Source: Roseburia sp036308125
GTDB taxonomy: Bacteria > Bacillota > Clostridia > Lachnospirales > Lachnospiraceae
Direction: 5' to 3'
DNA length: 64,000 bases
Assembly (NCBI GenBank): GCA_036308125.1
Contig: JAXJWH010000098.1
Coordinates: 1 to 64,000 of the forward strand
The notes under the pieces are model-generated. The model searched no databases, was not told where the DNA came from, and worked only from the letters and a program-made list of their open reading frames with translations. Position numbers and translations under genes: made by a program. Below are positions 8,930 through 18,400 of the stretch, piece by piece. How positions within the stretch are numbered: the stretch's first letter is position 1; every line of letters begins with the position of its first letter.

Positions 8930-10780
8930 TTAATCTGCTTCTTTTTTGTGTTCTTTTTGTATTTTTGCCACTTCCTTAACAATATTTTTACATGTCGAAT
9001 CATAATTAACTTCGAAGGTAACATCATCACTGGTGGTTTCATATGTTGAACAATGTTCTATTTTCTCACTGCTTTCATAAGAAAATGTAAGATACATACT
9101 ACAAATATTCTCACCAACATAGTACTCGTCCCCATTACGCCAGTAATCATATCTGTTTGAATAACATTCCTGAATTTTTTCATCGTCAGCATCTTTTTCT
9201 ATAGCTTCTACTAACTTTTTAGTTTCTTCACCTGAAATGTTAATATAATCAATTTCTCCATAATCATTTTGTATCTGAATTTCGCCTTCTTCTGCCAAAA
9301 GATTATTTTTGTAATCAATTCCAAACATTGAATTTAGAAAGTTATCTTTACCATTTTCTTCTGCTTTAATCATTGAAGATACATCATCGGGAAGTCCCAA
9401 TTCATCTACATAATATCGTCTTTGCTCTTTCTCACCATTTTTATAATCATACACAATTGTTATGCACTCATATTCACGTTCCGAAAATTCCATACAATCA
9501 CATAACTTTTTTTGCAATTCTCTTGCCTTATCTATTCCATCTTCATCCATATATTTTATGGTATAATTATAAGTCACAGTTGCAGATTTCACATCCGAAG
9601 CATCCGGAACAGACTTCATATAATTATCTGAAAATACGATAAGACCTGCCATGGCAATCAAAACCACACTTGAAAATCCAAAACTTTCATATATTATACG
9701 CTTTGAAACAATCTTAAATTCCTTCCTGACAATCATTTCTGCAATAACAACAGATATCATCACAAATATCCACAATGCCGCTAATACAAAGGCAAATGGT
9801 ATTTTATAATATATATCATTTTCTTTTAGCATGGAATTAAAACAGTATGTTGCAATACAACCAAAACAAAATCCAAAACCACATCTGAACACCGGCTTTA
9901 ACCATCTTATTGTAAGCATACTTCCGGCATCCTCTAATTTTCGGTTTTTATATATTTTATATGCCATAATATATAAAATATTTGCTATCACTAAATATAA
10001 TATCATATATATAAAATAGCTAATATCGTATCGAACCGATTCGTTACCACTCCAATCACTAAATAGGAAGAAATTATTTCTGGATACATAATATATTGGT
10101 GACAGCCATGAAATTTTGTCCATAAGAATATTGTCTATCGAATACATCTGTCCATACGGAATAATCTCTACCATCATTACAAAAATCCATAAGATTCCCA
10201 CAACAAGCATATTACTAATAACATAATAAACCGGTGCTACGAACAGCTGCCCTGTAATCATATTGCACATTACAGCTATACTATATTCCAAAATTGCAAA
10301 AACAAAAATTTCCAAAAATAGCAAACCTAACGTTCCCACATTTGCAATTCCGTAACTCATGCACACAAACACAGACAATATAAACGAAACAAAAAGTGGA
10401 ATCATTAGAAACATAAAACCACAAATCATATTTGTTATATATAATTCACCCCTTGTAACAGGCATTGAGTGAATCATATACGAACTTTTGGCATTATGTA
10501 TATAACTAAACATCGCCATTGCAAGCAATATTGCTGTACCAAACACAATAAATATATGCATGCTAAAATCTGTTTCTGTTACTATTTGATCAATAACAGT
10601 TAATTTGTATGTCCTTTTAGCTTCTGCCGACATCCCATCCAGATAGTTGGATATCAAATATGAAATCCTGACAGGAAAAAGATATAGCATAGCAAAAAAA
10701 TACATAAGTCCTAACGGCCAGAACAACGCAACATTTTTATTAAATATTGTTTTATTAAAATAGAATTTCTTTGACTTCAT
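8930..10780 (-). CDS. ABC transporter permease with large extracellular C-terminal domain (DUF6449-like)
   Basis: Membrane half of a YtrB-like ABC exporter pair. The first ~390 residues are a series of hydrophobic spans, including blocks near 26-46, 80-100 and 120-145. The remaining ~220 residues are charged, Asp/Glu/Tyr-rich and soluble, and should lie outside the membrane, as in the DUF6449-type permeases. The longest frame starts at a GTG (10789) that falls within the ribosome binding site; the ATG at 10780 has AGGGGG eight bases upstream and is chosen (616 aa). It overlaps the ATPase gene by 26 bp, so the two are co-translated. Substrate unknown; relatives are linked to cell-envelope stress or antimicrobial responses. 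Confidence 0.75.
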   Translation of the reverse strand: MKSKKFYFNKTIFNKNVALFWPLGLMYFFAMLYLFPVRISYLISNYLDGMSAEAKRTYKLTVIDQIVTETDFSMHIFIVFGTAILLAMAMFSYIHNAKSSYMIHSMPVTRGELYITNMICGFMFLMIPLFVSFILSVFVCMSYGIANVGTLGLLFLEIFVFAILEYSIAVMCNMITGQLFVAPVYYVISNMLVVGILWIFVMMVEIIPYGQMYSIDNILMDKISWLSPIYYVSRNNFFLFSDWSGNESVRYDISYFIYMILYLVIANILYIMAYKIYKNRKLEDAGSMLTIRWLKPVFRCGFGFCFGCIATYCFNSMLKENDIYYKIPFAFVLAALWIFVMISVVIAEMIVRKEFKIVSKRIIYESFGFSSVVLIAMAGLIVFSDNYMKSVPDASDVKSATVTYNYTIKYMDEDGIDKARELQKKLCDCMEFSEREYECITIVYDYKNGEKEQRRYYVDELGLPDDVSSMIKAEENGKDNFLNSMFGIDYKNNLLAEEGEIQIQNDYGEIDYINISGEETKKLVEAIEKDADDEKIQECYSNRYDYWRNGDEYYVGENICSMYLTFSYESSEKIEHCSTYETTSDDVTFEVNYDSTCKNIVKEVAKIQKEHKKEAD

Positions 10781-11660
10781 AATCTTCACCCCCTAATTCA
10801 TAAATAAATATTTCCTCAAGGGATAAAGGAATTGCATCAACTACAATTCTGTCACTAAATTCATTCTCAATTGCATTAACCACATTTTTAGAATTCGCCC
10901 TTACAATAAGTGTATATACTCTTCCTATATTCGACATATGTAAAATTTTATATTCTTTTGGTAATTTAGGCATTCCTATCGGACAAGCCACCTGTATTTT
11001 GCAGATATTTCCCTGTAATTCACGAAGTGACCTTTCTATGATAATTTTCCCTTTATTCATAATACCCACATGATCGCACACGTCTTCTAATTCCTTAAGA
11101 TTGTGGGATGATATGAGAACTGTCATATTTCTTTCCTTAACCTCTGACAATAAAATTGCCCACACCTGTTTTCTCATAACAGGATCCAAACCATCAACAG
11201 GCTCATCTAATATAAGCAAATCCGGCATACAGCAAATTGTAAGCCAGAATGCAACCTGTTTTTGCATGCCCTTTGACAATTTTCTTATTTTACATTTTAC
11301 ATCAATATGTTTAAAACATTCTTTTAAACGTATAAACTTTTTTTCATCAAAATTAGGATATATTCCCTTATAATATTTTTCCATTTCCAAAGTATCAGCC
11401 TGAGAAAAATAAAATATATCATCCGGAATATATGCAATTTTACTTTTATTTTTTTTATTTTCGAATATATCTTCACCTAATATTCTTACTTCGCCCTCAT
11501 CTTGTCTGTATATTCCCGTAAGATGTCTTATAAGAGTTGATTTTCCTGCACCATTAGATCCGACAAGTCCATATATATTTCCTCTTTTTACATTCATATT
11601 AACATGATCTAGAGCAACATAATCATCAAATTTCTTAACCAGATTATTTACCTGTATCAT
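10755..11660 (-). CDS. ABC transporter ATP-binding protein, YtrB-like
   Basis: ATPase partner of the overlapping permease. It has Walker A GSNGAGKST near residue 35, the atypical signature LSKGMQ near 130, Walker B LLILDEP with the adjacent VDGLDP, and the switch motif LISSHNL. A divergent C-terminal ~90 residues follows, as in the YtrB/BcrA type. The LSKGM signature in place of LSGGQ is usual for this subfamily. The chosen ATG at 11660 has GAAGGG nine bases upstream; the longer frame starts at a GTG (11669) too close to that site. GntR-family regulators usually accompany such pairs; none is adjacent here. Confidence 0.85.
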   Translation of the reverse strand: MIQVNNLVKKFDDYVALDHVNMNVKRGNIYGLVGSNGAGKSTLIRHLTGIYRQDEGEVRILGEDIFENKKNKSKIAYIPDDIFYFSQADTLEMEKYYKGIYPNFDEKKFIRLKECFKHIDVKCKIRKLSKGMQKQVAFWLTICCMPDLLILDEPVDGLDPVMRKQVWAILLSEVKERNMTVLISSHNLKELEDVCDHVGIMNKGKIIIERSLRELQGNICKIQVACPIGMPKLPKEYKILHMSNIGRVYTLIVRANSKNVVNAIENEFSDRIVVDAIPLSLEEIFIYELGGEDYEVKEILF

Positions 11661-11710
11661 AATAAACACCCTTCTTTGTCTTTAGATTGCTTACAAAAGC
11701 ACAATTTTTT

Positions 11711-11739
11711 AAAATAAAAACGCCCGATACGGACGTTTT
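11711..11739 (-). terminator. Terminator after the M42 peptidase gene
   Basis: Minus-strand hairpin with arms 11717-11726 and 11730-11739 (one internal mismatch), followed by TTTTTATTTT. It sits directly after the peptidase stop codon and closes the long minus-strand cluster. Confidence 0.75.
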
Positions 11740-11747
11740 ATTGAAAC

Positions 11748-12785
11748 TTATTCACAGTAATTTATAAGTAACTTCAATGTATTTTTCACTCCATCTATAT
11801 GACTACGTTCATAGCCATGGGAAGCATATACACCTGCTCCAATTAGTCCGTGCCTTATATCATAACCGGCTTTAAGTGTTACATCAACATCTGAACCGTA
11901 AAAAGGATATATGTCAACTGCAAAATCAATATTATTTTCTTTTGATACTTCTATCATTTTCTTTACCACATCATAGTTATATGGTCCTGTCGAATCCTTT
12001 GCACATATAGATACCTGATGCTCTGTACAATTTAATCCTTCACCGACACACCCCATATCAACTGAAATCATTTCTGTAACACCTTCTGGAATAGAAGCAG
12101 CTCCTCCATGCCCGACTTCTTCATATACCGTAATATAATGATACATTTTATGTTTCAATTTAATATTTTCATCTTTGAGGTATTTTGCATATCCAAGTAA
12201 AATTCCCACACTTAATTTGTCATCAAGGAACCGACTCTTAATATATCCTGATTTTGTAATTCTTGTTCTTGGTTCAAAGCATACAATATCTCCAGGCATG
12301 ATTCCAAGTTTCATGGTATCTTCTTTGGATGCCACTTTTTCATCCAAAACTACTTCCATTTCATCAAAACTGCGATTTATATCATTATAATCTTTGTTAA
12401 CATGAACTGACGCATTAACAAGCTGAAATGTTCCTTCATATTCACCATCAAATTTAGTGATAATTCTGCAATTTTCAGCCTCACCATTATTTGGATTCAT
12501 TCCTCCAAGAGGTGATAATTTTAGATAACCATTGCTTTTTATCTCTTTAACAATTGCGCCTAAAGTATCCACATGGGCAGCAAGCACAATTGCATCATTA
12601 TCATCCTTACCGCCTAAATCAACCAGGACACCTCCTTTAACTGTCATCTTTGCTTTGTATCCTAACTTCTTATATTCGTTAAATACATATTCAGCAGCAT
12701 CCTTTGTATATCCTGTTGGACTATCTATGGATAAAACTTCTTTTGTTTTCTCTAAAATATAATCTATATACTTTTCTATTTTCAT
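11748..12785 (-). CDS. M42-family metallo-aminopeptidase
   Basis: Cytoplasmic zinc or cobalt aminopeptidase/deblocking peptidase of the M42 (TET/FrvX) family, acting in peptide turnover. Metal and catalytic motifs are in place in 345 residues: AAHVDTLGA near 75, the SRFLDDK bridging-Asp block near 190, YEEVGHGGA (catalytic Glu) near 225, VDMGCVG near 245, and a late metal His in the YERSH block. The longest frame starts at 12797, but that ATG lacks a ribosome binding site; the ATG at 12785 has AGGA five bases upstream and is used. It follows pgeF by 13 bp and ends the cluster. Confidence 0.88.
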   Translation of the reverse strand: MKIEKYIDYILEKTKEVLSIDSPTGYTKDAAEYVFNEYKKLGYKAKMTVKGGVLVDLGGKDDNDAIVLAAHVDTLGAIVKEIKSNGYLKLSPLGGMNPNNGEAENCRIITKFDGEYEGTFQLVNASVHVNKDYNDINRSFDEMEVVLDEKVASKEDTMKLGIMPGDIVCFEPRTRITKSGYIKSRFLDDKLSVGILLGYAKYLKDENIKLKHKMYHYITVYEEVGHGGAASIPEGVTEMISVDMGCVGEGLNCTEHQVSICAKDSTGPYNYDVVKKMIEVSKENNIDFAVDIYPFYGSDVDVTLKAGYDIRHGLIGAGVYASHGYERSHIDGVKNTLKLLINYCE

Positions 12786-12798
12786 TTTTGTCCTCATT

Positions 12799-13671
12799 TT
12801 ATTGATTATTAATTGTCAAAAAAGCACCAAGGTTTCCCCTTTTTCCATGACTTGCCCTATGTGAAAATAACAAATCAGGATTGCAGCATGTGCATACATT
12901 TGTTACAACGAGATTTTCTTTTTTAATTCCTGCTTCAAGCATCACAATCTCATTGCATTTCCAAAGATCCAACTGATATTTGCCATTGCCTTTATTAATT
13001 AAAATTTCCTCTTCGTGTCCTTTAAATTCTTTTATAAATTCAACCGCAACATCTTCGCTTATCTCATAGCAATCCTGACAAATCGAAGGTCCGACTGCCA
13101 CTATGACATCCTTAGGATTTGTACCAAATTCCTTGTTCATAGCCTCTAGTGTGGCTTTTCCCATTCTGCACACAGTGCCCTTCCATCCGGAATGACTTAA
13201 TCCAATTGCTTTATTAACAGTATCTACAAAATAAAGCGGAACACAATCTGCATAAAATGTAGACAAAACAAGCCCTGGCTCGTTGGTAATAAGCCCATCC
13301 ACATCACTATAATCCTTTTGTCTTGTTACACCTTTACCTCTATCCTCGGAAGTAACCCTTATTACATTTGTGGTGTGAGTCTGGTCTGTGCATACAAAAT
13401 CCCCGACATCTCTTTTTAATGCACAAGCTAAACGTCTGTAATTTTCAAATACACTTTCATTGTCATCGCCTCTTGTAAAACTTAAATTCAAAGATGAAAA
13501 TATACCTTCACTTACTCCACCTTCCCTTGTTGTAAAACAATGGCTGATAAAATCAATTTCATCTAATCTTTTAAAATGTAATAAAGGAAATGAACTTCCT
13601 ACTAATTCTTCATGATTAACAAGATTAAAAACTTTGTCATCCCCTTTTGTTTTTATATCTATATATTCCAT
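12799..13671 (-). CDS. pgeF: YfiH/PgeF family protein (peptidoglycan editing factor / multicopper-type oxidase)
   Basis: Member of the laccase-domain family (YfiH, YlmD). E. coli members hydrolyse the wrong stem residue from peptidoglycan precursors (PgeF); others show purine nucleoside phosphorylase or polyphenol oxidase activity. The conserved metal site residues are visible: QTHTTN near 100, the YADCVPLYF cysteine near 150 and LSHSGWKGT near 170. The C-terminal VCTCCNPDLLFSHR is also typical. 290 residues, normal length. The nearby DAP and MurE genes make an envelope role plausible but do not prove it. Confidence 0.88.
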   Translation of the reverse strand: MEYIDIKTKGDDKVFNLVNHEELVGSSFPLLHFKRLDEIDFISHCFTTREGGVSEGIFSSLNLSFTRGDDNESVFENYRRLACALKRDVGDFVCTDQTHTTNVIRVTSEDRGKGVTRQKDYSDVDGLITNEPGLVLSTFYADCVPLYFVDTVNKAIGLSHSGWKGTVCRMGKATLEAMNKEFGTNPKDVIVAVGPSICQDCYEISEDVAVEFIKEFKGHEEEILINKGNGKYQLDLWKCNEIVMLEAGIKKENLVVTNVCTCCNPDLLFSHRASHGKRGNLGAFLTINNQ

Positions 13672-13680
13672 AACAACTCC

Positions 13681-14022
13681 TTAAAATGCATTCTGTAAAA
13701 GAGTAATCTCCTCTCCATCAATTGCGACTATATCAAATCTGCAGGGAGTCCACTCATTCAAATTATTAATCATCATGTAATACATTGCTACTTTTCTGAT
13801 TATTCTTTGCTTTTTTGCAGTGACAGCCTCTAATGCATAACCACAGGAGCTGTTCTTTCTATATTTAACTTCCACAAAGCAGTAATATTCTTTATCCTTT
13901 GCAATAATATCAATTTCACCCATTCGGTTTCTGAAATTCATCTCAAGAATTTCATACCCCTTGTCAGTTAAATAGTCTTCTGCAATTTTCTCATAGCTTG
14001 TTCCTAGCTTTCTGGTATTCAT
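13681..14022 (-). CDS. YraN-family endonuclease-like protein
   Basis: Small protein (113 aa) of the UPF0102/YraN family, with the PD-(D/E)XK nuclease-like core: GEIDIIAKD (about 36-44) followed by FVEVKYRK (about 49-56). Its biological role is not established; members often sit beside rnhB, as here in a wider sense. It starts 2 bp before the end of the flhB-like gene's intergenic space and precedes pgeF by 9 bp. Confidence 0.9.
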   Translation of the reverse strand: MNTRKLGTSYEKIAEDYLTDKGYEILEMNFRNRMGEIDIIAKDKEYYCFVEVKYRKNSSCGYALEAVTAKKQRIIRKVAMYYMMINNLNEWTPCRFDIVAIDGEEITLLQNAF

Positions 14023-14024
14023 AT

Positions 14025-14345
14025 TTATTTTCCTATTTTTGCTTTAAGCTTATCCATATCATCCACAAAAACCAATATTTCAGCCACAACTTCGTATAAT
14101 TCCTGTGGAATCATATCTCCAATTTTTAATTTTGACAAGGTGTTCGCAAGTTTATCATCTTTATATAATGGAACATCATTTTCCTTTGCCTTTTCTATTA
14201 TGCGTTCTGCTACTTTACCTTTCCCAGACGCAATGATTCTAGGTGCCGCATCACTTGGAACATATTCAATTGCAACTGCTGTCTTATCACCATCCTGTTT
14301 CATTTTGTCAAACACAAATGGCTTATATTGCTTTTCTTCTTCCAT
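14025..14345 (-). CDS. Stand-alone FlhB C-terminal-domain-like protein (YlqH family)
   Basis: About 106 residues matching only the cytoplasmic tail of the flagellar/type III export switch FlhB/YscU. Visible are a YVPSDAAPRI start, the SGKGKVAERI helix and the IPQELYEVVAEIL end. There are no membrane spans, and the NPTH autocleavage tetrapeptide of true FlhB is absent. The B. subtilis homologue YlqH occupies the same position next to rnhB and YlqG. The ATG at 14345 has AGGG seven bases upstream; an ATG six bases earlier overlaps the stop of the preceding gene (ATGA) and is also possible. Function unknown; a link to flagellar export is inferred from homology only. Confidence 0.8.
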   Translation of the reverse strand: MEEEKQYKPFVFDKMKQDGDKTAVAIEYVPSDAAPRIIASGKGKVAERIIEKAKENDVPLYKDDKLANTLSKLKIGDMIPQELYEVVAEILVFVDDMDKLKAKIGK

Positions 14346-14347
14346 AA

Positions 14348-16093
14348 TCATGCCCTCATATCAAAAGAATATCTATGTAACTTAAGTGAGGAAGGTTTTT
14401 CCTGTTTTAGAAAATCATTCACAAAATTAACCTTGTGTCCCTCATTTACTATATTTATATTACAATTATATCCTTTTTTTTGCAAACGTTCCTCTAATAC
14501 CGGAAGATTTTTTTTGACAATTTCATAAGAAGCATCGTTATCAAAATAGAAATTTGTTGTCACATTTTTTCTAAACATTTTAATTGAAACATCAGTAGAA
14601 CCAAGATTATCAAGATCAAGATGTAAAAATGCCGACAACTCACGATCCTTATCCTGTGCATTTTTCTTATTTGTATATACATATAATTCCCCTGACGCAC
14701 TCTGTCCTGACATTTTAAGAGGAATCTGCACATATGCATACGCTTCATTTATCTGATTCATAAATTGAATATTATCTTTTACGTTTGCTATAAGATTAGA
14801 CACATTTGTATCTTCAATTCCTGAAGAATTAACAATATTTTGCATTTTATCCATTTTTTCGTACAAATGCTCATATAATTTTTTAATTCCCTCTGAATCA
14901 GTAAGTTCACCTGGTTTAATAAGCCAATGCTGTTCTAATGCATCCTTAAGCATGGCATTAAATTCCTTACCTGACAAAAGTGATGACAAAGCCGTTTTGT
15001 CAATGTTTGCATTGCCTTTTAAAAAATTATTAATCTGTTTTAACAAAGAAACTGTATTAGTATTATAATCCACAGCTTTAAAACCTGAATAATTCTCATC
15101 TTCACTGAATAAAACCTTAAGCTGTCCATTAAGATATTCAATTTCTTCGTCATTTAATATTGCCCCTAAGAATTCCGGCATGGCAGCTTTCATATCTCTT
15201 TCATATGTGACTCCTGACATTTTATCATTCATCTCACCTTGTAATTCATTTGCCACATTTTCTTTTATGCCATTTTCTGTACCTATTGCATTAAGCTGCT
15301 CATTTTGCAATTCATCGGGTACAGTCTCATTATTTCCAGCATTTTTAATGATATTCAAATTTTCATTTAATATTATCTCATTGCCGGTATCTGTATTTCC
15401 TTCCAGTCCCTCTGTAACCACCGAAAGAAAATTGCTTCCAATTAAACGCATATCCTCCAAAGGCATATCCTTTGAAAATAATGCAGATAATTCCTTTGTA
15501 AAACCATTCATTGCATCACAAATTGATTGTTTGTCATTTAAATAATTCTCAAACTGTGAGGCAAATTCCACAGAAATTGGGATTTGTAATTTTTTCATTA
15601 AAACCAACGTTTCGACATCAATATCCGGATTTGCAAGCATAACTCTTGCCATGTTATTAAGACTGTTCTTATCTATTGGCATCTGTTCTTCCATCATCTT
15701 GTCAACCATTGTAATATATGATCCATCAGTTGGAAGTCCTGCCACTTTAAGTGCCTCAAGTAAGGTATAATTCGCCCCATTACCACTTATCGTAAAAGGT
15801 GTAATGGCAACCTGATTTCCGGTATTTGATTTTACCTGAAAAAACATAGACTGTCCCGGCATTAAAGACAATTTCATATCCATTCTTGCTGTTAATAATT
15901 GTCCATTTCCTAATCCAAGAACAACCTGATTTCCCCTAACAGAGTTTACTGTTCCTTCAAATACACTTCCCTTTTCAAGTCCGGAAATTGATGAAGAAAA
16001 TTTTTCAACCCCTTTGCTTTTCGTAATTGGCTCTGACTGCGAGCCTGCATTCATATATTGTTTTAATAAATCACTTATCTGCATATGCCCCAC
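14348..16093 (-). CDS. FliK-like (hook-length control domain) protein, YlqG position
   Basis: 581-residue protein of uncertain function. The N-terminal third has the small beta-rich pattern of FliK/YlqG proteins (VFEGTVNSVRGNQVVLGLGNG, about residues 40-60, then a Met/Leu-rich stretch). The C-terminal ~110 residues match the FliK C-terminal domain in style: LSAFLHLDLDNLGSTDVSIK, then NLPVLEERLQKKGY. The middle is Asn/Glu-rich and low in structure. It lies between rnhB and the FlhB-tail homologue, as ylqG does in Bacillus. The frame starts at GTG 16093 with AAGGAG six bases upstream; an ATG at 16084 is an alternative. Confidence 0.65.
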   Translation of the reverse strand: MGHMQISDLLKQYMNAGSQSEPITKSKGVEKFSSSISGLEKGSVFEGTVNSVRGNQVVLGLGNGQLLTARMDMKLSLMPGQSMFFQVKSNTGNQVAITPFTISGNGANYTLLEALKVAGLPTDGSYITMVDKMMEEQMPIDKNSLNNMARVMLANPDIDVETLVLMKKLQIPISVEFASQFENYLNDKQSICDAMNGFTKELSALFSKDMPLEDMRLIGSNFLSVVTEGLEGNTDTGNEIILNENLNIIKNAGNNETVPDELQNEQLNAIGTENGIKENVANELQGEMNDKMSGVTYERDMKAAMPEFLGAILNDEEIEYLNGQLKVLFSEDENYSGFKAVDYNTNTVSLLKQINNFLKGNANIDKTALSSLLSGKEFNAMLKDALEQHWLIKPGELTDSEGIKKLYEHLYEKMDKMQNIVNSSGIEDTNVSNLIANVKDNIQFMNQINEAYAYVQIPLKMSGQSASGELYVYTNKKNAQDKDRELSAFLHLDLDNLGSTDVSIKMFRKNVTTNFYFDNDASYEIVKKNLPVLEERLQKKGYNCNINIVNEGHKVNFVNDFLKQEKPSSLKLHRYSFDMRA

Positions 16094-16120
16094 AACCCTC
16101 TCCTTAAATTCAATTAACAG

Positions 16121-16882
16121 TTACAAAAAATTCTTAATAAATGTTCTTCTGTGAATAGGTGTTGGTCCATATTCTTTTATTGCATCAATATGTTCCTTTG
16201 AACCATATCCCTTATTAGAAGCAAATCCATATCCTTCATATATGTTATCATATTCAACCATCATTCTATCCCTTGTAACCTTGGCAATTATACTTGCAGC
16301 TGCGATTGATATACTTTTTGCATCACCCTTAACAATAGGAATCTGCTTAATATCAACCATAGGAATAGTAACAGCATCATTTAGCAACAAATCAGGTTTA
16401 ACACTTAATTTTCCAATTGCCTCTCTCATTGCTTCATATGTAGCCTGTAAAATATTTATCTCATCTATTCTTTCATGGCTTACCACTCCAATTCCAACAG
16501 CAATGGCATTATCCATAATTTCATCATACAGCATTTCCCTTTTAGCAGCTGTCAGTTTCTTGGAATCATTAATATATAAAATATTGCAATCCTTTGGAAG
16601 AATAACTGCGCATGCCACGACAGGACCAGCCAAAGGACCTCTTCCAACCTCATCTATTCCACATATATATTCATAATCAGAATTAGCACGTTCATACTCC
16701 TTCATGTTGTAGATACGCTCCAATTCCTTTTCATATTTATCTTTTCTTTTGACTGCTGATTCAACAAGTTTTTGCACTCCGCTTCTTGAATCCTTTGAAT
16801 ATACATCTATAAATGAATTCAATTCATCATCAGCAAGATTTTTTAATTCTTCTTTTATTTCCCCTATTTTCTTCTGTTCCAT
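16121..16882 (-). CDS. rnhB: Ribonuclease HII
   Basis: Cleaves RNA in RNA-DNA hybrids and removes single ribonucleotides from DNA. In 253 residues the N-terminal ~70-residue helical extension common in Firmicutes precedes the catalytic core. Core motifs are CGIDEVGRGPLAGPVV (the DE of the DEDD site), the NDSKKL block, LLNDAV (Asp), KGDAKSISIAAASIIAKV and the final YGPTPIHRRTF. The start codon overlaps the rbgA stop by one base, which is the usual rplS-rbgA-rnhB order. Confidence 0.96.
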   Translation of the reverse strand: MEQKKIGEIKEELKNLADDELNSFIDVYSKDSRSGVQKLVESAVKRKDKYEKELERIYNMKEYERANSDYEYICGIDEVGRGPLAGPVVACAVILPKDCNILYINDSKKLTAAKREMLYDEIMDNAIAVGIGVVSHERIDEINILQATYEAMREAIGKLSVKPDLLLNDAVTIPMVDIKQIPIVKGDAKSISIAAASIIAKVTRDRMMVEYDNIYEGYGFASNKGYGSKEHIDAIKEYGPTPIHRRTFIKNFL

Positions 16883-17724
16883 TACTCAACCCACTCAAGT
16901 GTAATCTGACCTAATTTACCAGTTCTAAAATCATCTATAACAAGTGAGCATGCCTTACTATAATCAGCATCGCCACCCTTTAATACACAATTTCTGTTTT
17001 TTGCTATATCAAAGATTATATCGGTAATTTCCTTATTCTCGTCTACCTCATATCTTTTTCCTATAACTCCAGGATATTTTTCCAGTAAAAATGTCACAAG
17101 TTCAACCGCTAATTCATCTATGTTAAGTATTTCATCTTTAATTGAACCAATAAGCGCCAGTCTAAGTCCTACTGTCTGATCTTCAAATTTAGGCCATAAA
17201 ATTCCCGGTGTATCTAATAATTCAACATTTTTATTAAGTCTAATCCACTGTTTTCCTTTAGTTACTCCAGGCTTATTTCCTGTTTTTGCACAAGCCTTAC
17301 CTGCATAAGAATTAATAAATGTTGATTTACCAACATTAGGAATTCCAACAACCATTGCCCTGACCGGTCTGTTTTTAATTCCTCTTTTTCTGTCTCTTTC
17401 TATTTTTTCCTTACATGCTTCCATGACTATGTCTGTTATTGATTTCATGCTGTTCTTAGTTCTTGCATCAAGACTTACAACATAAAACCCTTTGCCTTTA
17501 AAGTATTCAGCCCATTCCTTTGTCCTTTTTGTATCAGCAAGATCAGCTTTATTCATTAAAATAAGTCTGTATTTATTTTTTCCCAATTCATCTATATCAG
17601 GATTTCTGCTGGATAATGGGATTCTTGCATCCACTAATTCTATAACCAAATCTATTAATTTTATATCTTCCTGCATCTGACGTTTTGCTTTTGTCATATG
17701 TCCCGGATACCACTGAAAATTCAT
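16882..17724 (-). CDS. rbgA: Ribosome biogenesis GTPase RbgA (YlqF)
   Basis: Circularly permuted GTPase needed late in 50S assembly. The order of motifs shows the permutation: NKADLAD (G4) at about 57, then LDART (G5), then GIPNVGKST (G1) near 127 and DTPGIL (G3) near 170. The start MNFQWYPGHM with its MTKAKR box is diagnostic of the family. 280 residues, typical. It overlaps rnhB by one base and lies 20 bp after lepB. Confidence 0.96.
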   Translation of the reverse strand: MNFQWYPGHMTKAKRQMQEDIKLIDLVIELVDARIPLSSRNPDIDELGKNKYRLILMNKADLADTKRTKEWAEYFKGKGFYVVSLDARTKNSMKSITDIVMEACKEKIERDRKRGIKNRPVRAMVVGIPNVGKSTFINSYAGKACAKTGNKPGVTKGKQWIRLNKNVELLDTPGILWPKFEDQTVGLRLALIGSIKDEILNIDELAVELVTFLLEKYPGVIGKRYEVDENKEITDIIFDIAKNRNCVLKGGDADYSKACSLVIDDFRTGKLGQITLEWVE

Positions 17725-17744
17725 ATTACACCTATCCTTTTATC

Positions 17745-18326
17745 TTATTCTATTTTGCCCATATTGGTAATTGAAGTAATTCTATACCATGCTCTTCCAA
17801 CTATGTACTCTGATTTAACATTTCCAATGTTAGCATATCGGCTGTCCTCACTATTATTACGATTGTCACCAAGTACAAAATATTCATCTTCACCTAATAC
17901 AATCTCTTCACTTGCAATTCCTGCATCTTCCATTGCAGCAACATCACTTGATTCCTCGAAAGCCTTATCATTTACATATAATACACCGTCTTTTACAATG
18001 ACTTTGTCACCAGGAACTGCCATAACTCTACGTATATAATAATGTGATTTTTCATTTCCATTTGGAAAGAAAACAATTACATCTCCCTGCTTTGGATGAG
18101 AAACCATATATACAAATCTATTTATCAAAACATGGTCACCATTATTTAAAGTACTCTCCATTGCTGAACCAACTACGCTGGTTTTCACGCCAAAATATGA
18201 AACACTGACATAGGCAATGGTCATTACGATTGCAATTTCTATAATCCATAATGATACCTCTTTAAATAATTTCATATTGAATTTTCTTCGCCTTCTATTG
18301 AAGTTAAGTCCACCACGTCTCCTCAT
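17745..18326 (-). CDS. lepB: Signal peptidase I
   Basis: Membrane-bound serine/lysine protease that removes signal peptides from secreted proteins. A positively charged N terminus (MRRRGG, NRRRRK) leads into one membrane span, then the catalytic serine segment GSAMESTL, the YIRRVMAVPGDKV lysine-dyad region and the GDNRNNSEDSR box. At 193 residues it is a short Gram-positive type. The longest frame starts at 18377 inside the rplS terminator hairpin; the ATG at 18326 has AAGGAG nine bases upstream and is correct. TATAAT at 18348-18353 could provide its own -10. Confidence 0.94.
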   Translation of the reverse strand: MRRRGGLNFNRRRRKFNMKLFKEVSLWIIEIAIVMTIAYVSVSYFGVKTSVVGSAMESTLNNGDHVLINRFVYMVSHPKQGDVIVFFPNGNEKSHYYIRRVMAVPGDKVIVKDGVLYVNDKAFEESSDVAAMEDAGIASEEIVLGEDEYFVLGDNRNNSEDSRYANIGNVKSEYIVGRAWYRITSITNMGKIE

Positions 18327-18360
18327 ATTTTCAAACTCCTTAATTTCATTATAAGCTAAA

Positions 18361-18387
18361 AACGAGGGAAGATTCACTTCCCTCGTT
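18361..18387 (-). terminator. Terminator hairpin after rplS
   Basis: Perfect 11-bp stem (18361-18371 with 18377-18387), five-base loop, followed on the minus strand by a short T-run (GTTTTTAG). It starts 14 bp after the rplS stop and separates rplS from lepB. Confidence 0.8.
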
Positions 18388-18400
18388 CAACGCTTAGCAA

